A stretch of DNA of 40,797 nt from an uncultured Saprospiraceae bacterium (GCA_938003955.1 CALKXE010000168.1:1-40797), one strand, 5' to 3'; shown: positions 15,314 to 24,109, numbered from the stretch's first letter. Notes: generated by a model not told the origin, from the sequence alone. Made by a program: numbers and translations.

Positions 15314-16831
15314 ATGAAAACATATTTACTCTATGCATTTTTCACTTTATTCTCTCTGACTTTATATTCTCAAGATGGGATATTGGACACCTCATTTGGC
15401 AATAATGGTTCTGTAAAAATTCCATATTATGAAAGTAACGCACAGATCTTTACCATTTTGAAGATTGGCAATAACATATTTGCTGGTGGGTATACAAAAG
15501 AGTCGAAAGAAGATTTCTCAATCATTAAAATGGATACAGATGGAAATCTTGATTCTAATTTTGGAGAGAATGGCACTTTACGCTTTGTAATAGGGCAAGG
15601 ATTTGGAAGATGTAGTAAACTGCTTCAACATCCAGATGGAGGGTTAATAGCCATCGGATGGGATCGAAATATAAACAAAGATGAATATATCTTAATCAAA
15701 ATGGATACAGATGGAAATCTTGACCCTAACTATGGCGTCGATGGGATTGCTTCTGGTAATTGGGACTCATCTTCATTCGCAGAATCTGAGATCGCAGATG
15801 CTGCTTTTTTATCAGACGGCAGATTGATTGCTGCAGGGAGATCTTATAATGGAGGCAATACTGATTTTGTTGTTGCATGTTATGATGCCACAGGAAACCC
15901 ATGTACAGACTTTGGTGATAACGGGGTCATAGTCCAACTATTTAATGATGTTGACAAATGGGAAATCGCCGAAGAGTTAGTCGTCGATGCAAATGATAAT
16001 ATATATGTTAGTGGTGAAAACGATGACGATGACAATCTTGTACTTAAATACGATAGCAGTGGCAATCTTGTCAACAGTTTTGGATCTGGTGGAATTCTAG
16101 AGTTTACTAGTTCTTCGCAAGAAACAAGTAGAATAGGTGATCTAGCCATTGACAACGACAATAGACTAGTCGTGTCAGGTAGTGTATATTCAGGTTCGAG
16201 CTCAGGTTTTATATCTAGATATGACAACAATGGAAATCGTGATCTTAGCTTTGGTCAGCAGGGGGAAGTAGTGCTTTCTTCTGTTATTAGTTTTGGAATT
16301 AATGATGCCAAAATTATTGATAATAATGCGCTAATAGTTGCAGGAAACACTTCTGGATTTGGAACTCGCCAAGTCATTGTCAAATTAGATAACTCAGGAA
16401 ACATAGCTACTAATTTTGGTACTGATGGAGTCACAACTATTAAATTGTCTTCTGGATTCACTAGTGCTCGAGAGATGGCAATAGATTCAGAATCTATTTA
16501 TATTGGAGGAGATACTTACGAAAGTGACTATTTTGAATTCGCAGTGACAAAACTATCCAATCAATCAGTCAACACAGAGGATGTTTTCAGTGATCAAGTA
16601 AGTATCCGTCTTTATCCAAACCCTGTGAGCGAACTATTGAACGTGGCAGCCGCAGAAGGAATGAAATCAATAAAAATATTTGATATTTCTGGTAAAGAGG
16701 TATACAATACTGTGTGGTCTAAAACTACTTACAATCATAAGATAAATACCAATAAATGGAATAATGGTATTTATAACATCGTTGTTAAAAATGGTACTAG
16801 GAATAAAGCCATGAGATTTATTAAACATTAA
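15314..16831 (+). CDS. delta-60 repeat protein with T9SS sorting tail
   Basis: A 505-residue secreted protein. A signal peptide spans residues 1-19 (cleaved before QDG). About seven repeats of ~57 residues follow, each carrying a D-x-x-F-G-x-x-G element (LDTSFGNNGSV, LDSNFGENGTL, LDPNYGVDGIA, PCTDFGDNGVI, LVNSFGSGGIL, RDLSFGQQGEV, IATNFGTDGVT). This is the delta-60 repeat, thought to form a beta-propeller. The last ~75 residues (YPNPVSELLNV, IFDISGKEVYN, NNGIYNIVVKNG) are a type A T9SS C-terminal domain, so the protein should be exported across the outer membrane. Two repeats still share 26 identical bases (15527-15552 and 15698-15723), evidence of recent internal duplication. The binding target is unknown. 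Confidence 0.88.
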   Translation: MKTYLLYAFFTLFSLTLYSQDGILDTSFGNNGSVKIPYYESNAQIFTILKIGNNIFAGGYTKESKEDFSIIKMDTDGNLDSNFGENGTLRFVIGQGFGRCSKLLQHPDGGLIAIGWDRNINKDEYILIKMDTDGNLDPNYGVDGIASGNWDSSSFAESEIADAAFLSDGRLIAAGRSYNGGNTDFVVACYDATGNPCTDFGDNGVIVQLFNDVDKWEIAEELVVDANDNIYVSGENDDDDNLVLKYDSSGNLVNSFGSGGILEFTSSSQETSRIGDLAIDNDNRLVVSGSVYSGSSSGFISRYDNNGNRDLSFGQQGEVVLSSVISFGINDAKIIDNNALIVAGNTSGFGTRQVIVKLDNSGNIATNFGTDGVTTIKLSSGFTSAREMAIDSESIYIGGDTYESDYFEFAVTKLSNQSVNTEDVFSDQVSIRLYPNPVSELLNVAAAEGMKSIKIFDISGKEVYNTVWSKTTYNHKINTNKWNNGIYNIVVKNGTRNKAMRFIKH

Positions 16832-16842
16832 AATTGTTGTTG

Positions 16843-16903
16843 CTATAATCCGATCATGAATAAGTTGGAGAGGAACTAATAACTTATTCATGATCAATTA
16901 TAG
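16843..16903. terminator. long AT-rich inverted repeat between convergent genes
   Basis: CTATAAT (16843-16849) pairs with ATTATAG (16897-16903), and ATCATGAATAAGTT (16853-16866) pairs perfectly with AACTTATTCATGAT (16881-16894), giving 21 pairs with a small internal loop. It fills the gap between the delta-60 gene and the end of the exosortase operon. There is no T tract, so a bidirectional RNA-end hairpin is likelier than a classic terminator. Confidence 0.55.
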
Positions 16904-19702
16904 TTAGTTGAATGGTTGAACACGCTGTTTTTTCTTGTGTTTTAACCAAAGAAATAAAAAGATCAATAGTAGCACCCATAAACCTGGTTCCGACATTTGT
17001 TGTGGATCACCACTTAAATCCATATTTTTATCTCCAGACAAAACTTCTTTTTGCTTACGAAGCAGAACTTCTTTTTGTGCCTCATTCTCAACTACAATAA
17101 ACGAAGTCAGCGGAGTCATTATCCTAGCTCTAAAACTGTTTTGAATTATTGTATACCATAAGCTCTTTCCTATTTCTGGATATAAATGCATCATCATCCA
17201 TTGTCCGTGCATTGATAGTCCATTTTCCCACGGAGTACTCGGCTTTGTTGTAGCTTCATTTTTAATTATAAAAACACTAGACATCTGATTATCTTTAAGA
17301 TAAACTTCTGGATTATCGAGACTAGGCCATACTCTCGTTTTTACCTTTCTATCAAATGGCACAAAATCAAGCTGCGCATTCGAAATATCATAAAGTGAAT
17401 GACAGTTGATCGTATCCTGATTACCTATTAAATACAAATTTTCTAATTCTGGAACAGCGAAGCTCAAATCAGAATAATCATTTTCAAAGATGGCATTTCC
17501 AAAATCTTCTGCATCTAATACTATTACAGGATAGTTAATACTCGGGTTTTTATATGCGTTCGTTAGTATTGACTTTATAGCTCTATCTAAATAAAATCCT
17601 CCTTCATAGTCAATCTCTAAATGGCTGACATCTTTATTTCCATCAAACTCATGTGTTCTAATATTAGAATTCACAAAACTTATCTGGGCATTAGTCGAAA
17701 GGTCTGGATAAACTCCCATCAATTCGGAATATCGTTCAATATCGTTTTGGATAGAGTTCTTTTTACTCAATGAAGCATCGACGATAAAGTGAAAATATGG
17801 TTTTCTTTCCACCGTCGAAAGTTCATTTTTTTCTACTCCTGATAAGTAAACTACATTGCCAACCTGCACTTCTGACTTTTGAGGGGTTTTATTTCCTAAT
17901 TGTAAAGTCTGTCCATCAATATCTAATTCGAAAGGGTCCTTGGACGAGAACTGAATTCCTGTCCTCCTAACCTCTTTTGGTGCAAAAGGAAACACTTTAA
18001 ACGACACTGAATTGCCTTTGTCATAGCTAAGTAGTCCTGGATCTTTATTTTGATTTCTTATTTGATTATAAATCCAATTGGCAGATTTCTTATCTGTAAG
18101 TATTCCACTTTCTTTTCTATCTCCGACATACAAGTAATAATCACTAATCCACACCCCTTCAGGGAGCTCTATCTTCGTAACATATTCTTTAAAACCAACA
18201 TTAGTTGTGTTTTCTATTTCAAAATTCACCCATGAGTTCCAACTCTTACTGGCTTCATCATATTCTGAAGATTGATCAAGTGATTTAATTTCTATTCCTC
18301 TCGAGCTCTTTCCTAAAACCTGTGGATTTCTATTGAAGGGCTTATCAAGAAAAACAGCTTCCAGCTTTCTTATCTTATTTCGAGACAGTGTCAAATTATC
18401 AAGAACTATATTATTATAATAACTAGTTAGAAAAGGCAAATGATTACTCCCCATGAAATCTGGTCTTCCTTTCTTATTTTCTTTTATATTTTTAATCACT
18501 GTAGACAGCTTATCTATATTGATATTAATTTTCTCATCAAAAGAAGCATCATATACTTTGTCTAATGCATCTGTAATCGTAGACCTATCTTGAAAATACG
18601 AAGTTGTAATGACTGCAGGAATACTAGCCAATCCAATAATTAAAACAATGGACAAAGCCCATTTCGTGAAATAGTTACTTAGAAACTGCCAATCATCAAA
18701 CAAATCTTTTGACTGAATTACTATTAAAAATAACGGCGAAAGCAATAAAAAACCTAGCCCAAAAACAAAAACACCAGGTAATGAAAATGGAACATATGGT
18801 AAAAACACCAAAACGAAATATAGGATAAACATATACGTCACAGACCTTCCAAAAAATCTGAATAGATTATATCTAGTACCCTCTCTATCTGGAAGTAAAA
18901 AGAAAATAGCATTTAAAAAAGTCAATCCATAAAACCATAAACTATGAAAATCACCGAATACCCCCGATCCAGAAGCACTTGCAAAGATGTCAATCGCTCC
19001 GTTATTGACCATCAACCCTAGAAACGGTAAGACCACAGATAATAACACTCGGTAGATCCAAGATTCAGTTTTAAAAGCATTTCGTTTTAGCGCTACTCTG
19101 TATATCCACGACAAGAAGAAAAATAAGAATGCAACACTCAATATCACACCAAATATCACAAATACATGCTCTGGAAAATTATGACCAAATGGATTCCATA
19201 TTGGAACAATAACTTGAGAAAACAAATAAATGGAAAGTGGAATTGCTAATGCATACAACAAACTGAAGAAGGGTCTTGATTCTCTTGATAACTTCACTGC
19301 CCACACAACTAAATGAACGAGTGAATAAATCAATGTAGGCATCAAAAAACTTCCTATATACATATTCAAATCCTCAGGTACCATCCATCTGGGGATTGAC
19401 CACGGTACTAGTGAGATGTCATCTATACCATAAATACAAAACAAGGTTAAATAGCCAATAAGTATCAGCGCCGTAAAAACAGTCGATACTAATCTTTTCC
19501 TGTACATAAGCACACAGGAATATGCACCAACAGAAAAGGTCATTAAACCAAGTACGCTTGCATATAGAGCCCAGGCATCAGTTTCATCTACTTGCAACTG
19601 ACTCTTAACTACTGACCATATATTATATCCCAGAATCATTAATATAATTGACGGGACTGTATTTAAAAGAATTAACCAAATAGGATTGTTGATCGACTTC
19701 AT
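16904..19702 (-). CDS. MSEP-CTERM polytopic membrane protein with VIT and vWA-like domains
   Basis: A 932-residue protein and the likely single substrate of the exosortase encoded just upstream. The N-terminal ~390 residues hold about ten membrane helices. A VIT domain follows at ~490-600 (YLYVGDRKESGILTDKKSAN, later FAPKEVRRTGIQF). A vWA-like region at ~630-800 begins with a MIDAS-type DxSxS (IVDASLSKKNS). The extreme C-terminus has the tripartite sorting form: motif Met-Ser-Glu-Pro at 903-906 (encoded at 16985-16996), hydrophobic GLWVLLLIFLFLWL, then basic KHKKKQR. These features and gene order match the MSEP-CTERM family (TIGR04286) paired with XrtK. VIT-bearing targets are also known for XrtN, but the literal MSEP favours XrtK. 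It follows the exosortase gene by 24 bases. The physiological role is not known. Confidence 0.85.
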   Translation of the reverse strand: MKSINNPIWLILLNTVPSIILMILGYNIWSVVKSQLQVDETDAWALYASVLGLMTFSVGAYSCVLMYRKRLVSTVFTALILIGYLTLFCIYGIDDISLVPWSIPRWMVPEDLNMYIGSFLMPTLIYSLVHLVVWAVKLSRESRPFFSLLYALAIPLSIYLFSQVIVPIWNPFGHNFPEHVFVIFGVILSVAFLFFFLSWIYRVALKRNAFKTESWIYRVLLSVVLPFLGLMVNNGAIDIFASASGSGVFGDFHSLWFYGLTFLNAIFFLLPDREGTRYNLFRFFGRSVTYMFILYFVLVFLPYVPFSLPGVFVFGLGFLLLSPLFLIVIQSKDLFDDWQFLSNYFTKWALSIVLIIGLASIPAVITTSYFQDRSTITDALDKVYDASFDEKININIDKLSTVIKNIKENKKGRPDFMGSNHLPFLTSYYNNIVLDNLTLSRNKIRKLEAVFLDKPFNRNPQVLGKSSRGIEIKSLDQSSEYDEASKSWNSWVNFEIENTTNVGFKEYVTKIELPEGVWISDYYLYVGDRKESGILTDKKSANWIYNQIRNQNKDPGLLSYDKGNSVSFKVFPFAPKEVRRTGIQFSSKDPFELDIDGQTLQLGNKTPQKSEVQVGNVVYLSGVEKNELSTVERKPYFHFIVDASLSKKNSIQNDIERYSELMGVYPDLSTNAQISFVNSNIRTHEFDGNKDVSHLEIDYEGGFYLDRAIKSILTNAYKNPSINYPVIVLDAEDFGNAIFENDYSDLSFAVPELENLYLIGNQDTINCHSLYDISNAQLDFVPFDRKVKTRVWPSLDNPEVYLKDNQMSSVFIIKNEATTKPSTPWENGLSMHGQWMMMHLYPEIGKSLWYTIIQNSFRARIMTPLTSFIVVENEAQKEVLLRKQKEVLSGDKNMDLSGDPQQMSEPGLWVLLLIFLFLWLKHKKKQRVQPFN

Positions 19703-19726
19703 AGTTTATTGATTGTAAAACATGGT

Positions 19727-20296
19727 TTAATTGATAACAGAAAGACTAGAAGTGGTTTGGAGGTCGTTCTCCAAAGGGGAATCCACTCTATTCTTTATTA
19801 ACACTATATCTACAATAAGGAATGAGATGACTAATAAGACTAGATAAATAAAACCACCAACCGCTTCGTGACTCCATCCGTCCTTAGCGATTCCAAATTG
19901 ATTTAACTTTAATAATATGATGATCCTCGACACATTCGAAATAACAGCAAGAACAAAACTTCCTATTAATATAGCGATAATGTAGCCAACTACAACCCGT
20001 GTAGACCTTATCAAATCAAGGCAAGTAAAAAGAAAAGTCAGAAAACAAATCAGAAAGAAATTTCCACCAGAGCATGATTTATTTATCACAATATTAAACT
20101 CAGGATAGTAATAATCATTCGTCGAAGAATACTGCCATTCCGAATTCTGCATAAGTGAAAACAAAAAATTAGTCGGCCGCAAGAGAATATTAACATCCTC
20201 ACTAGAGCTGTACTTGAACAACAACTTAAGAACAATAAAAATCATAAGCCCTATGACTAAGTATACGATCTGATTTATCTTCATTTCACTTTTCAC
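19727..20296 (-). CDS. xrtK: exosortase, XrtK type
   Basis: A 189-residue polytopic membrane protein with about five helices. The exosortase catalytic triad is visible in the expected order: Cys75 in NKSCSGGNFF, Arg124 in NVSRIIIL and His143 in WSHEAVGGF. Exosortases cut their substrates at a C-terminal sorting signal in the cytoplasmic membrane, probably as a transpeptidation. The compact length and the neighbouring MSEP-CTERM protein point to the XrtK subfamily (TIGR04287). It lies between creD (10 bases upstream) and the substrate gene (24 bases downstream) on one strand, so the three are almost surely cotranscribed. Exopolysaccharide genes, typical neighbours of larger exosortase systems, are absent. 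Confidence 0.85.
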   Translation of the reverse strand: MKSEMKINQIVYLVIGLMIFIVLKLLFKYSSSEDVNILLRPTNFLFSLMQNSEWQYSSTNDYYYPEFNIVINKSCSGGNFFLICFLTFLFTCLDLIRSTRVVVGYIIAILIGSFVLAVISNVSRIIILLKLNQFGIAKDGWSHEAVGGFIYLVLLVISFLIVDIVLIKNRVDSPLENDLQTTSSLSVIN

Positions 20297-20306
20297 ATTT
20301 AGGAGT

Positions 20307-21662
20307 TTAGCTTAATACCGCATCCACATTTCCTTTAGACACTTTACTTTTCTCACCGTACCAATCCATATTTCGACTAAGATACATAGATATCGCCAAG
20401 ACCATAAACAATCCAATACTTCCAACTAACAGTGCAAATTCTTCCATTTGTAATAGTATATAAATATAAGTGTATAGGCCACCCAATATCAAAGTCAATA
20501 ACATCACGTTGTTTCCTTGTCGCAACATGAACTTACTGTACCAGCTAATAAGTCCCACAACAGCTCCTGCTGCAATCAAGTACGCAGATCCAAAACCAAT
20601 GTGTTCCGATAGTGAAAGTAGTAATGAATAAAAGATAGAAAGCGCTAGTCCTATAAATATATACTGCACTGGATGAATTCTGCTTCCTTTTAAGGTTTCA
20701 AAAAAGAAAAACACTAAGAAACTAAGACTGATAATAAGCAATGCATACTTAGCACTTCGCATATTTTTCTGATAATGACCTACTGTCTGCACCAAATCTA
20801 CACCAAATGCTTCTCCTCTATGAGCAAGTTTAACATCAGCATCTTTCCAGGTATCTTTGAACGGCCGATTATATTCTGTCGACTTCCATGTGGCTACAAA
20901 TCCATTTTCAGAAATTTCTCTTTTAGCAGGCAACGGAAGCCCCACAAACCCGGGTGAATCCCAGTCACTACTTATTGTAACTTGAGTGTTACTTGCGAGT
21001 GGCAGATATTTGATAGCCTCACTACCATTGACCCCTATTTCAGTATCAAATGTGATCGTCTTGCTCAAAGTGTCTACATTTATATTGGCATGAATAGCTG
21101 AGGGAAATATGTCGGAATCAGAGGCACCAGATTCCATTTTGTAATTGACATTGTTGCATTTAATATTTACTATATTATCTAGGCTGGCTGATGATGTAAA
21201 GCCTATATCGATTTTAGCATCATCCCAATGGATTTTTGAAACATTTTTTCCAAAACTTGACATCTCCGGCTTATTAAAATGGCCACTAATATTATGATTA
21301 GCAGTATATAAAATTGCCTTATATATGCTCTTTTTCCTTTCTTCCGTATTCAATTGCACATCAATACCGAGTGATTCAGGCAAAACTCTTAATACATGAT
21401 CCTTAGTAATTATTCCATCATCGGTCTTGATTTTTTTGCTATATGGTATACTTAGTATAGGCCCCATCATCTTCTGACTTGGCCCCCAACTGGCAGCAAT
21501 ATCTCTTTGTGATTGACTTTCGAGTCCTTGTCGTTCGTAGATCAGCCCTTTTATGAGCATATTCGGTATCATTAGTAAGAGAATCAAAACAAGGATAAAC
21601 CCTATCTTCAAAAATAGCTTCTTTTGGTCTCCTTTACTCACATTTGCATTCATAACATTCAT
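20307..21662 (-). CDS. creD: CreD-like inner-membrane protein
   Basis: A 451-residue protein of the CreD (CetA) family. One N-terminal helix (about 14-37) is followed by the conserved LIYERQGLESQSQRDIAASW and GPILSIPY. A large periplasmic domain spans about 60-300, and five or so C-terminal helices span about 305-430 (VFFFFETLKGSRIHPVQYIF is the family's typical junction). In gammaproteobacteria creD is the CreBC-induced gene linked to envelope integrity and colicin tolerance; the biochemical role is unknown. Here no creBC two-component genes are present. Instead it heads the exosortase/MSEP operon, only 10 bases from xrtK. The start could be Met1 or Met4. Confidence 0.88.
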   Translation of the reverse strand: MNVMNANVSKGDQKKLFLKIGFILVLILLLMIPNMLIKGLIYERQGLESQSQRDIAASWGPSQKMMGPILSIPYSKKIKTDDGIITKDHVLRVLPESLGIDVQLNTEERKKSIYKAILYTANHNISGHFNKPEMSSFGKNVSKIHWDDAKIDIGFTSSASLDNIVNIKCNNVNYKMESGASDSDIFPSAIHANINVDTLSKTITFDTEIGVNGSEAIKYLPLASNTQVTISSDWDSPGFVGLPLPAKREISENGFVATWKSTEYNRPFKDTWKDADVKLAHRGEAFGVDLVQTVGHYQKNMRSAKYALLIISLSFLVFFFFETLKGSRIHPVQYIFIGLALSIFYSLLLSLSEHIGFGSAYLIAAGAVVGLISWYSKFMLRQGNNVMLLTLILGGLYTYIYILLQMEEFALLVGSIGLFMVLAISMYLSRNMDWYGEKSKVSKGNVDAVLS

Positions 21663-21858
21663 GTTTTTAGTATTAGAATATGATGTAAATATTAGTCTTG
21701 AATTGCCTTTAATCCATACACAACTTTTATCCGTAGTATCTAATCGAGTATTTGATTAAACTTTCTTAAAATTCGTACATAAATAAGAAACGATTTGTAA
21801 TACTGGCGTCACAAGAACCCTTGTTGTTGTTTACAGCCCAAAGAATCATAAGAATTGT

Positions 21859-21866
21859 TATTTTTG
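21859..21866 (+). promoter_or_regulatory. -7 promoter element for the structured RNA
   Basis: TATTTTTG followed by CAC matches TAnnTTTG. Three overlapping TTG triplets (21821-21829) lie upstream but at a longer than usual spacing. The expected start of transcription is close to 21872, just before the RNA stem. Confidence 0.5.
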
Positions 21867-21871
21867 CACTT

Positions 21872-22008
21872 TAAAGTAAAAAAGATCCTAAATTTTAACT
21901 ATCCCTCCACAAGAGGATGGCGCAGTTGATATTTTTTTTCAATCTTATAAGGTCGGAAATCGGATCTTTTTTGTCATAAGGCGTTTTTATGTAAAAACAC
22001 CTTTTTTA
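21872..22008 (+). ncRNA. candidate structured small RNA or leader RNA
   Basis: An 11-bp perfect closing stem (21878-21888 with 21962-21972) encloses an 8-bp hairpin with one bulged C (21899-21920, CCTC/GAGG around loop CACAA) and a weaker hairpin (21925-21943), so the fold is a multibranch junction. A promoter element sits at the front and an intrinsic terminator at the back, with no start codon opening a meaningful frame between. Length is about 135 nt. The lipoprotein gene and then metK follow on the same strand, so it could be a terminated sRNA or a riboswitch-like leader. I could not match it to the known SAM riboswitch cores, SRP RNA (no GGUCAGG...GGAAGG apex) or 6S RNA. Confidence 0.45.
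21978..22008 (+). terminator. rho-independent terminator of the structured RNA
   Basis: AAGGCGTTTTT (21978-21988) pairs with AAAAACACCTT (21993-22003) with one C-A mismatch and a 4-base loop, followed by a T run to 22007. Immediately after, at 22013-22028, CCGACGCAAGCATCGG can form a second small hairpin on the minus strand (with one G-U pair). Confidence 0.7.
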
Positions 22009-22056
22009 TAACCCCGACGCAAGCATCGGAGAATTTAAGTATTAAAAACATAGAAA

Positions 22057-22722
22057 ATGAGAATAATATTACTTCTTATCATTACTGCCTTCATCTCATG
22101 TAAGTCAGATAGTACAACCGTAACTTCAAGCGATAAACCAGCTACAGAAGAAACGAATCAAAACCCTGCGGTTCAAGAATTTTTAGACAGTAAGCCTACA
22201 GTGACCAGTGCAAAAGCTGGATCTACAGCAGGAGGAATCGAGACTAACTTTAATAAAAGCGGCATTCCGGATGCATGTGATCTACTTACACAAGAGACGA
22301 TTGCTAAATACGTTGGTTTTCCATCAGCAAGTATCATGTTGTCTGACGGATCAAGTCCAAAAAACAAACTGCAACGAGCATGTTTTTTTAAATGGGACGG
22401 ATCAGAGATAAAAAATGCTGGTGTAATGGTACAAGTCCAACAAAACCCTGTTGCTGATGAGGTACCTGAATACCTAACATATATGATCCAAAGTTTAAAA
22501 ACGGATGGCGAAAATAATATGTCTGGTGCTAATGTTAAATTCCAGGATTGGCCAGAATTTGGAGATGATGGTGCATATTCTACTGAAGTTGGAAAGTATA
22601 TGTGGAGAGTAGGTAATGATTGGGCTTTCATGGTAGCATTTAATACAACTATGAATGCACGTGATCAACAAAAAGCTGCTAAAGCTTTCGCCAAAGAAGT
22701 AATGGATAGAATGACATTCTAA
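22057..22722 (+). CDS. lipoprotein of unknown function
   Basis: A 221-residue protein with a lipoprotein signal (MRIILLLIITAFISC, lipid-modified Cys15) and a Thr/Ser-rich linker to about residue 65. The folded part (about 70-221) opens with DACDLLTQETIAKYVGF, has an ACFFKWDG element with a second Cys, then GVMVQVQ and a late W-R-V-G-N-D-W. This pattern (an early Cys in D-x-C-x-L-L and a later Cys before an aromatic strand) is seen in DUF3558-like exported domains, but the match is loose. It lies 49 bases after the terminator of the structured RNA and 72 bases before metK, which has its own promoter element. Confidence 0.7.
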   Translation: MRIILLLIITAFISCKSDSTTVTSSDKPATEETNQNPAVQEFLDSKPTVTSAKAGSTAGGIETNFNKSGIPDACDLLTQETIAKYVGFPSASIMLSDGSSPKNKLQRACFFKWDGSEIKNAGVMVQVQQNPVADEVPEYLTYMIQSLKTDGENNMSGANVKFQDWPEFGDDGAYSTEVGKYMWRVGNDWAFMVAFNTTMNARDQQKAAKAFAKEVMDRMTF

Positions 22723-22749
22723 TTTTAAACACATCTGGTTATAAATTAT

Positions 22750-22757
22750 TACATTTG
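22750..22757 (+). promoter_or_regulatory. -7 promoter element for metK
   Basis: TACATTTG followed by CATT matches TAnnTTTG and lies 37 bases before the metK ATG. It suggests that metK can be transcribed independently of the lipoprotein gene. Confidence 0.5.
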
Positions 22758-22794
22758 CATTCCCAAATAGTTACAAATAAGAAAAATATATAAT

Positions 22795-24051
22795 ATGCCA
22801 TATTTATTTACATCAGAGTCAGTATCAGAAGGACACCCAGATAAAGTATCCGATCAGATTTCTGATGCACTAGTAGATCATTTTTTAGCCTTTGATCCCA
22901 ACTCAAAGATTGCATGTGAAACATTAGTTACCACAGGTCAAGTGATATTAGCTGGAGAAGTAAAATCAAAAACTTACCTCGATGTTCAACAGATTGCAAG
23001 AGATGTAATCAATAGAATTGGATATACTAAGTCAGAATATATGTTTGATGGAAATAGCTGTGGCGTACTATCAGCTATCCATGAACAATCTCCAGATATC
23101 AACCAAGGTGTTGATAAAAAGAAAAAAGAAGATCAAGGTGCCGGTGATCAAGGTATGATGTTCGGTTATGCTACAAGCGAAACAGAAAACTACATGCCAC
23201 TTGCATTAGATCTATCTCATAAGATTCTTCAAGTTCTTGCTGCCATCAGAAAAGAAGGTAAGAAGATGAAATATCTAAGACCTGATTCAAAATCTCAAGT
23301 AACTATTGAGTATTCTGATGATAATAAGCCGCAAAGGATTGATAGTATAGTAGTGTCTACTCAACATGATGACTTTGATGCTGATAAAAAAATGCTTAAG
23401 AAGATCAAAGATGATGTAATCAACATTGTGATCCCTAGAGTACAAAAACAACTAAAATCGAATATCAAGAAATTATTTACAAACAAAATTACTTATCACG
23501 TAAATCCTACGGGGAAGTTTGTAATTGGTGGACCTCATGGTGATACTGGACTAACAGGAAGAAAAATAATAGTAGATACTTATGGTGGAAAAGGTGCTCA
23601 CGGTGGAGGAGCATTTTCAGGAAAAGATCCAAGTAAAGTAGATAGATCAGCTGCATATGCAACAAGACATATAGCTAAGAACATGGTAGCCGCTGGTATA
23701 TGTGATGAAATATTAGTTCAAGTATCTTACGCAATTGGTGTAGCTGAACCTACGAACATCTATGTAAACACTTATGGAAGTGCAAAAGTAGATATGAATG
23801 ATGGTGAAATAGCTGATAAAGTGTATTCTATCTTCAAAATGACTCCATATGCCATTGAAACAAGATTGAAATTAAGAAATCCAATCTATTCTGAAACTGC
23901 TGCTTATGGTCACATGGGTAGAAAACCTGAAAAGAAAACAGTAACATTCACAGATGGATCTGGAAACACGAAAACTAAAAAAGTTGAGACCTTTACATGG
24001 GAAAAACTAGATTACGTAAGTAAGGTGAAAAAAGCTTTTAAGATTAAATAG
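22795..24051 (+). CDS. metK: S-adenosylmethionine synthase
   Basis: A 418-residue enzyme that makes SAM from methionine and ATP, acting as a tetramer in the cytoplasm. The three domains are complete. The N-terminal signature [20 protein letters not shown] contains the ATP-binding His. [12 protein letters not shown] is the first family signature, and [20 protein letters not shown] with [19 protein letters not shown] is the catalytic C-terminal part. Length is at the upper end of the usual 380-420. A terminator follows directly. It is the only SAM-pathway gene here; a SAM riboswitch of known class is not visible before it. Confidence 0.98.
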   Translation: MPYLFTSESVSEGHPDKVSDQISDALVDHFLAFDPNSKIACETLVTTGQVILAGEVKSKTYLDVQQIARDVINRIGYTKSEYMFDGNSCGVLSAIHEQSPDINQGVDKKKKEDQGAGDQGMMFGYATSETENYMPLALDLSHKILQVLAAIRKEGKKMKYLRPDSKSQVTIEYSDDNKPQRIDSIVVSTQHDDFDADKKMLKKIKDDVINIVIPRVQKQLKSNIKKLFTNKITYHVNPTGKFVIGGPHGDTGLTGRKIIVDTYGGKGAHGGGAFSGKDPSKVDRSAAYATRHIAKNMVAAGICDEILVQVSYAIGVAEPTNIYVNTYGSAKVDMNDGEIADKVYSIFKMTPYAIETRLKLRNPIYSETAAYGHMGRKPEKKTVTFTDGSGNTKTKKVETFTWEKLDYVSKVKKAFKIK

Positions 24052-24077
24052 AATAATCTTAATTCAAAACATAATGA

Positions 24078-24109
24078 AGCCCAGTCAATATAATGATTGG
24101 GCTTTTTTT
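24078..24109 (+). terminator. rho-independent terminator of metK
   Basis: AGCCCAGTCA (24078-24087) pairs with TGATTGGGCT (24094-24103), with one G-U pair and a 6-base loop, followed by seven T. It lies 26 bases after the metK stop. Confidence 0.9.

Noticed and set aside
20307-21662. CreBC-regulated stress operon
   Set aside because: No creB or creC homologue or cre tag was seen; the gene is tied to the exosortase operon instead.
21872-21972. SRP RNA or 6S RNA
   Set aside because: The SRP apical loop and tetraloop sequence are missing, and the branched fold does not match the single long hairpin with central bubble of 6S RNA.
21872-22008. SAM riboswitch for metK
   Set aside because: No SAM-I or SAM-II core is visible, a lipoprotein gene intervenes, and metK has its own promoter element. 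Kept only as an unassigned structured RNA.
22173-22631. 152-residue minus-strand frame opposite the lipoprotein gene
   Set aside because: The plus-strand frame has a lipobox, normal composition and gene context; the minus frame has none of these.
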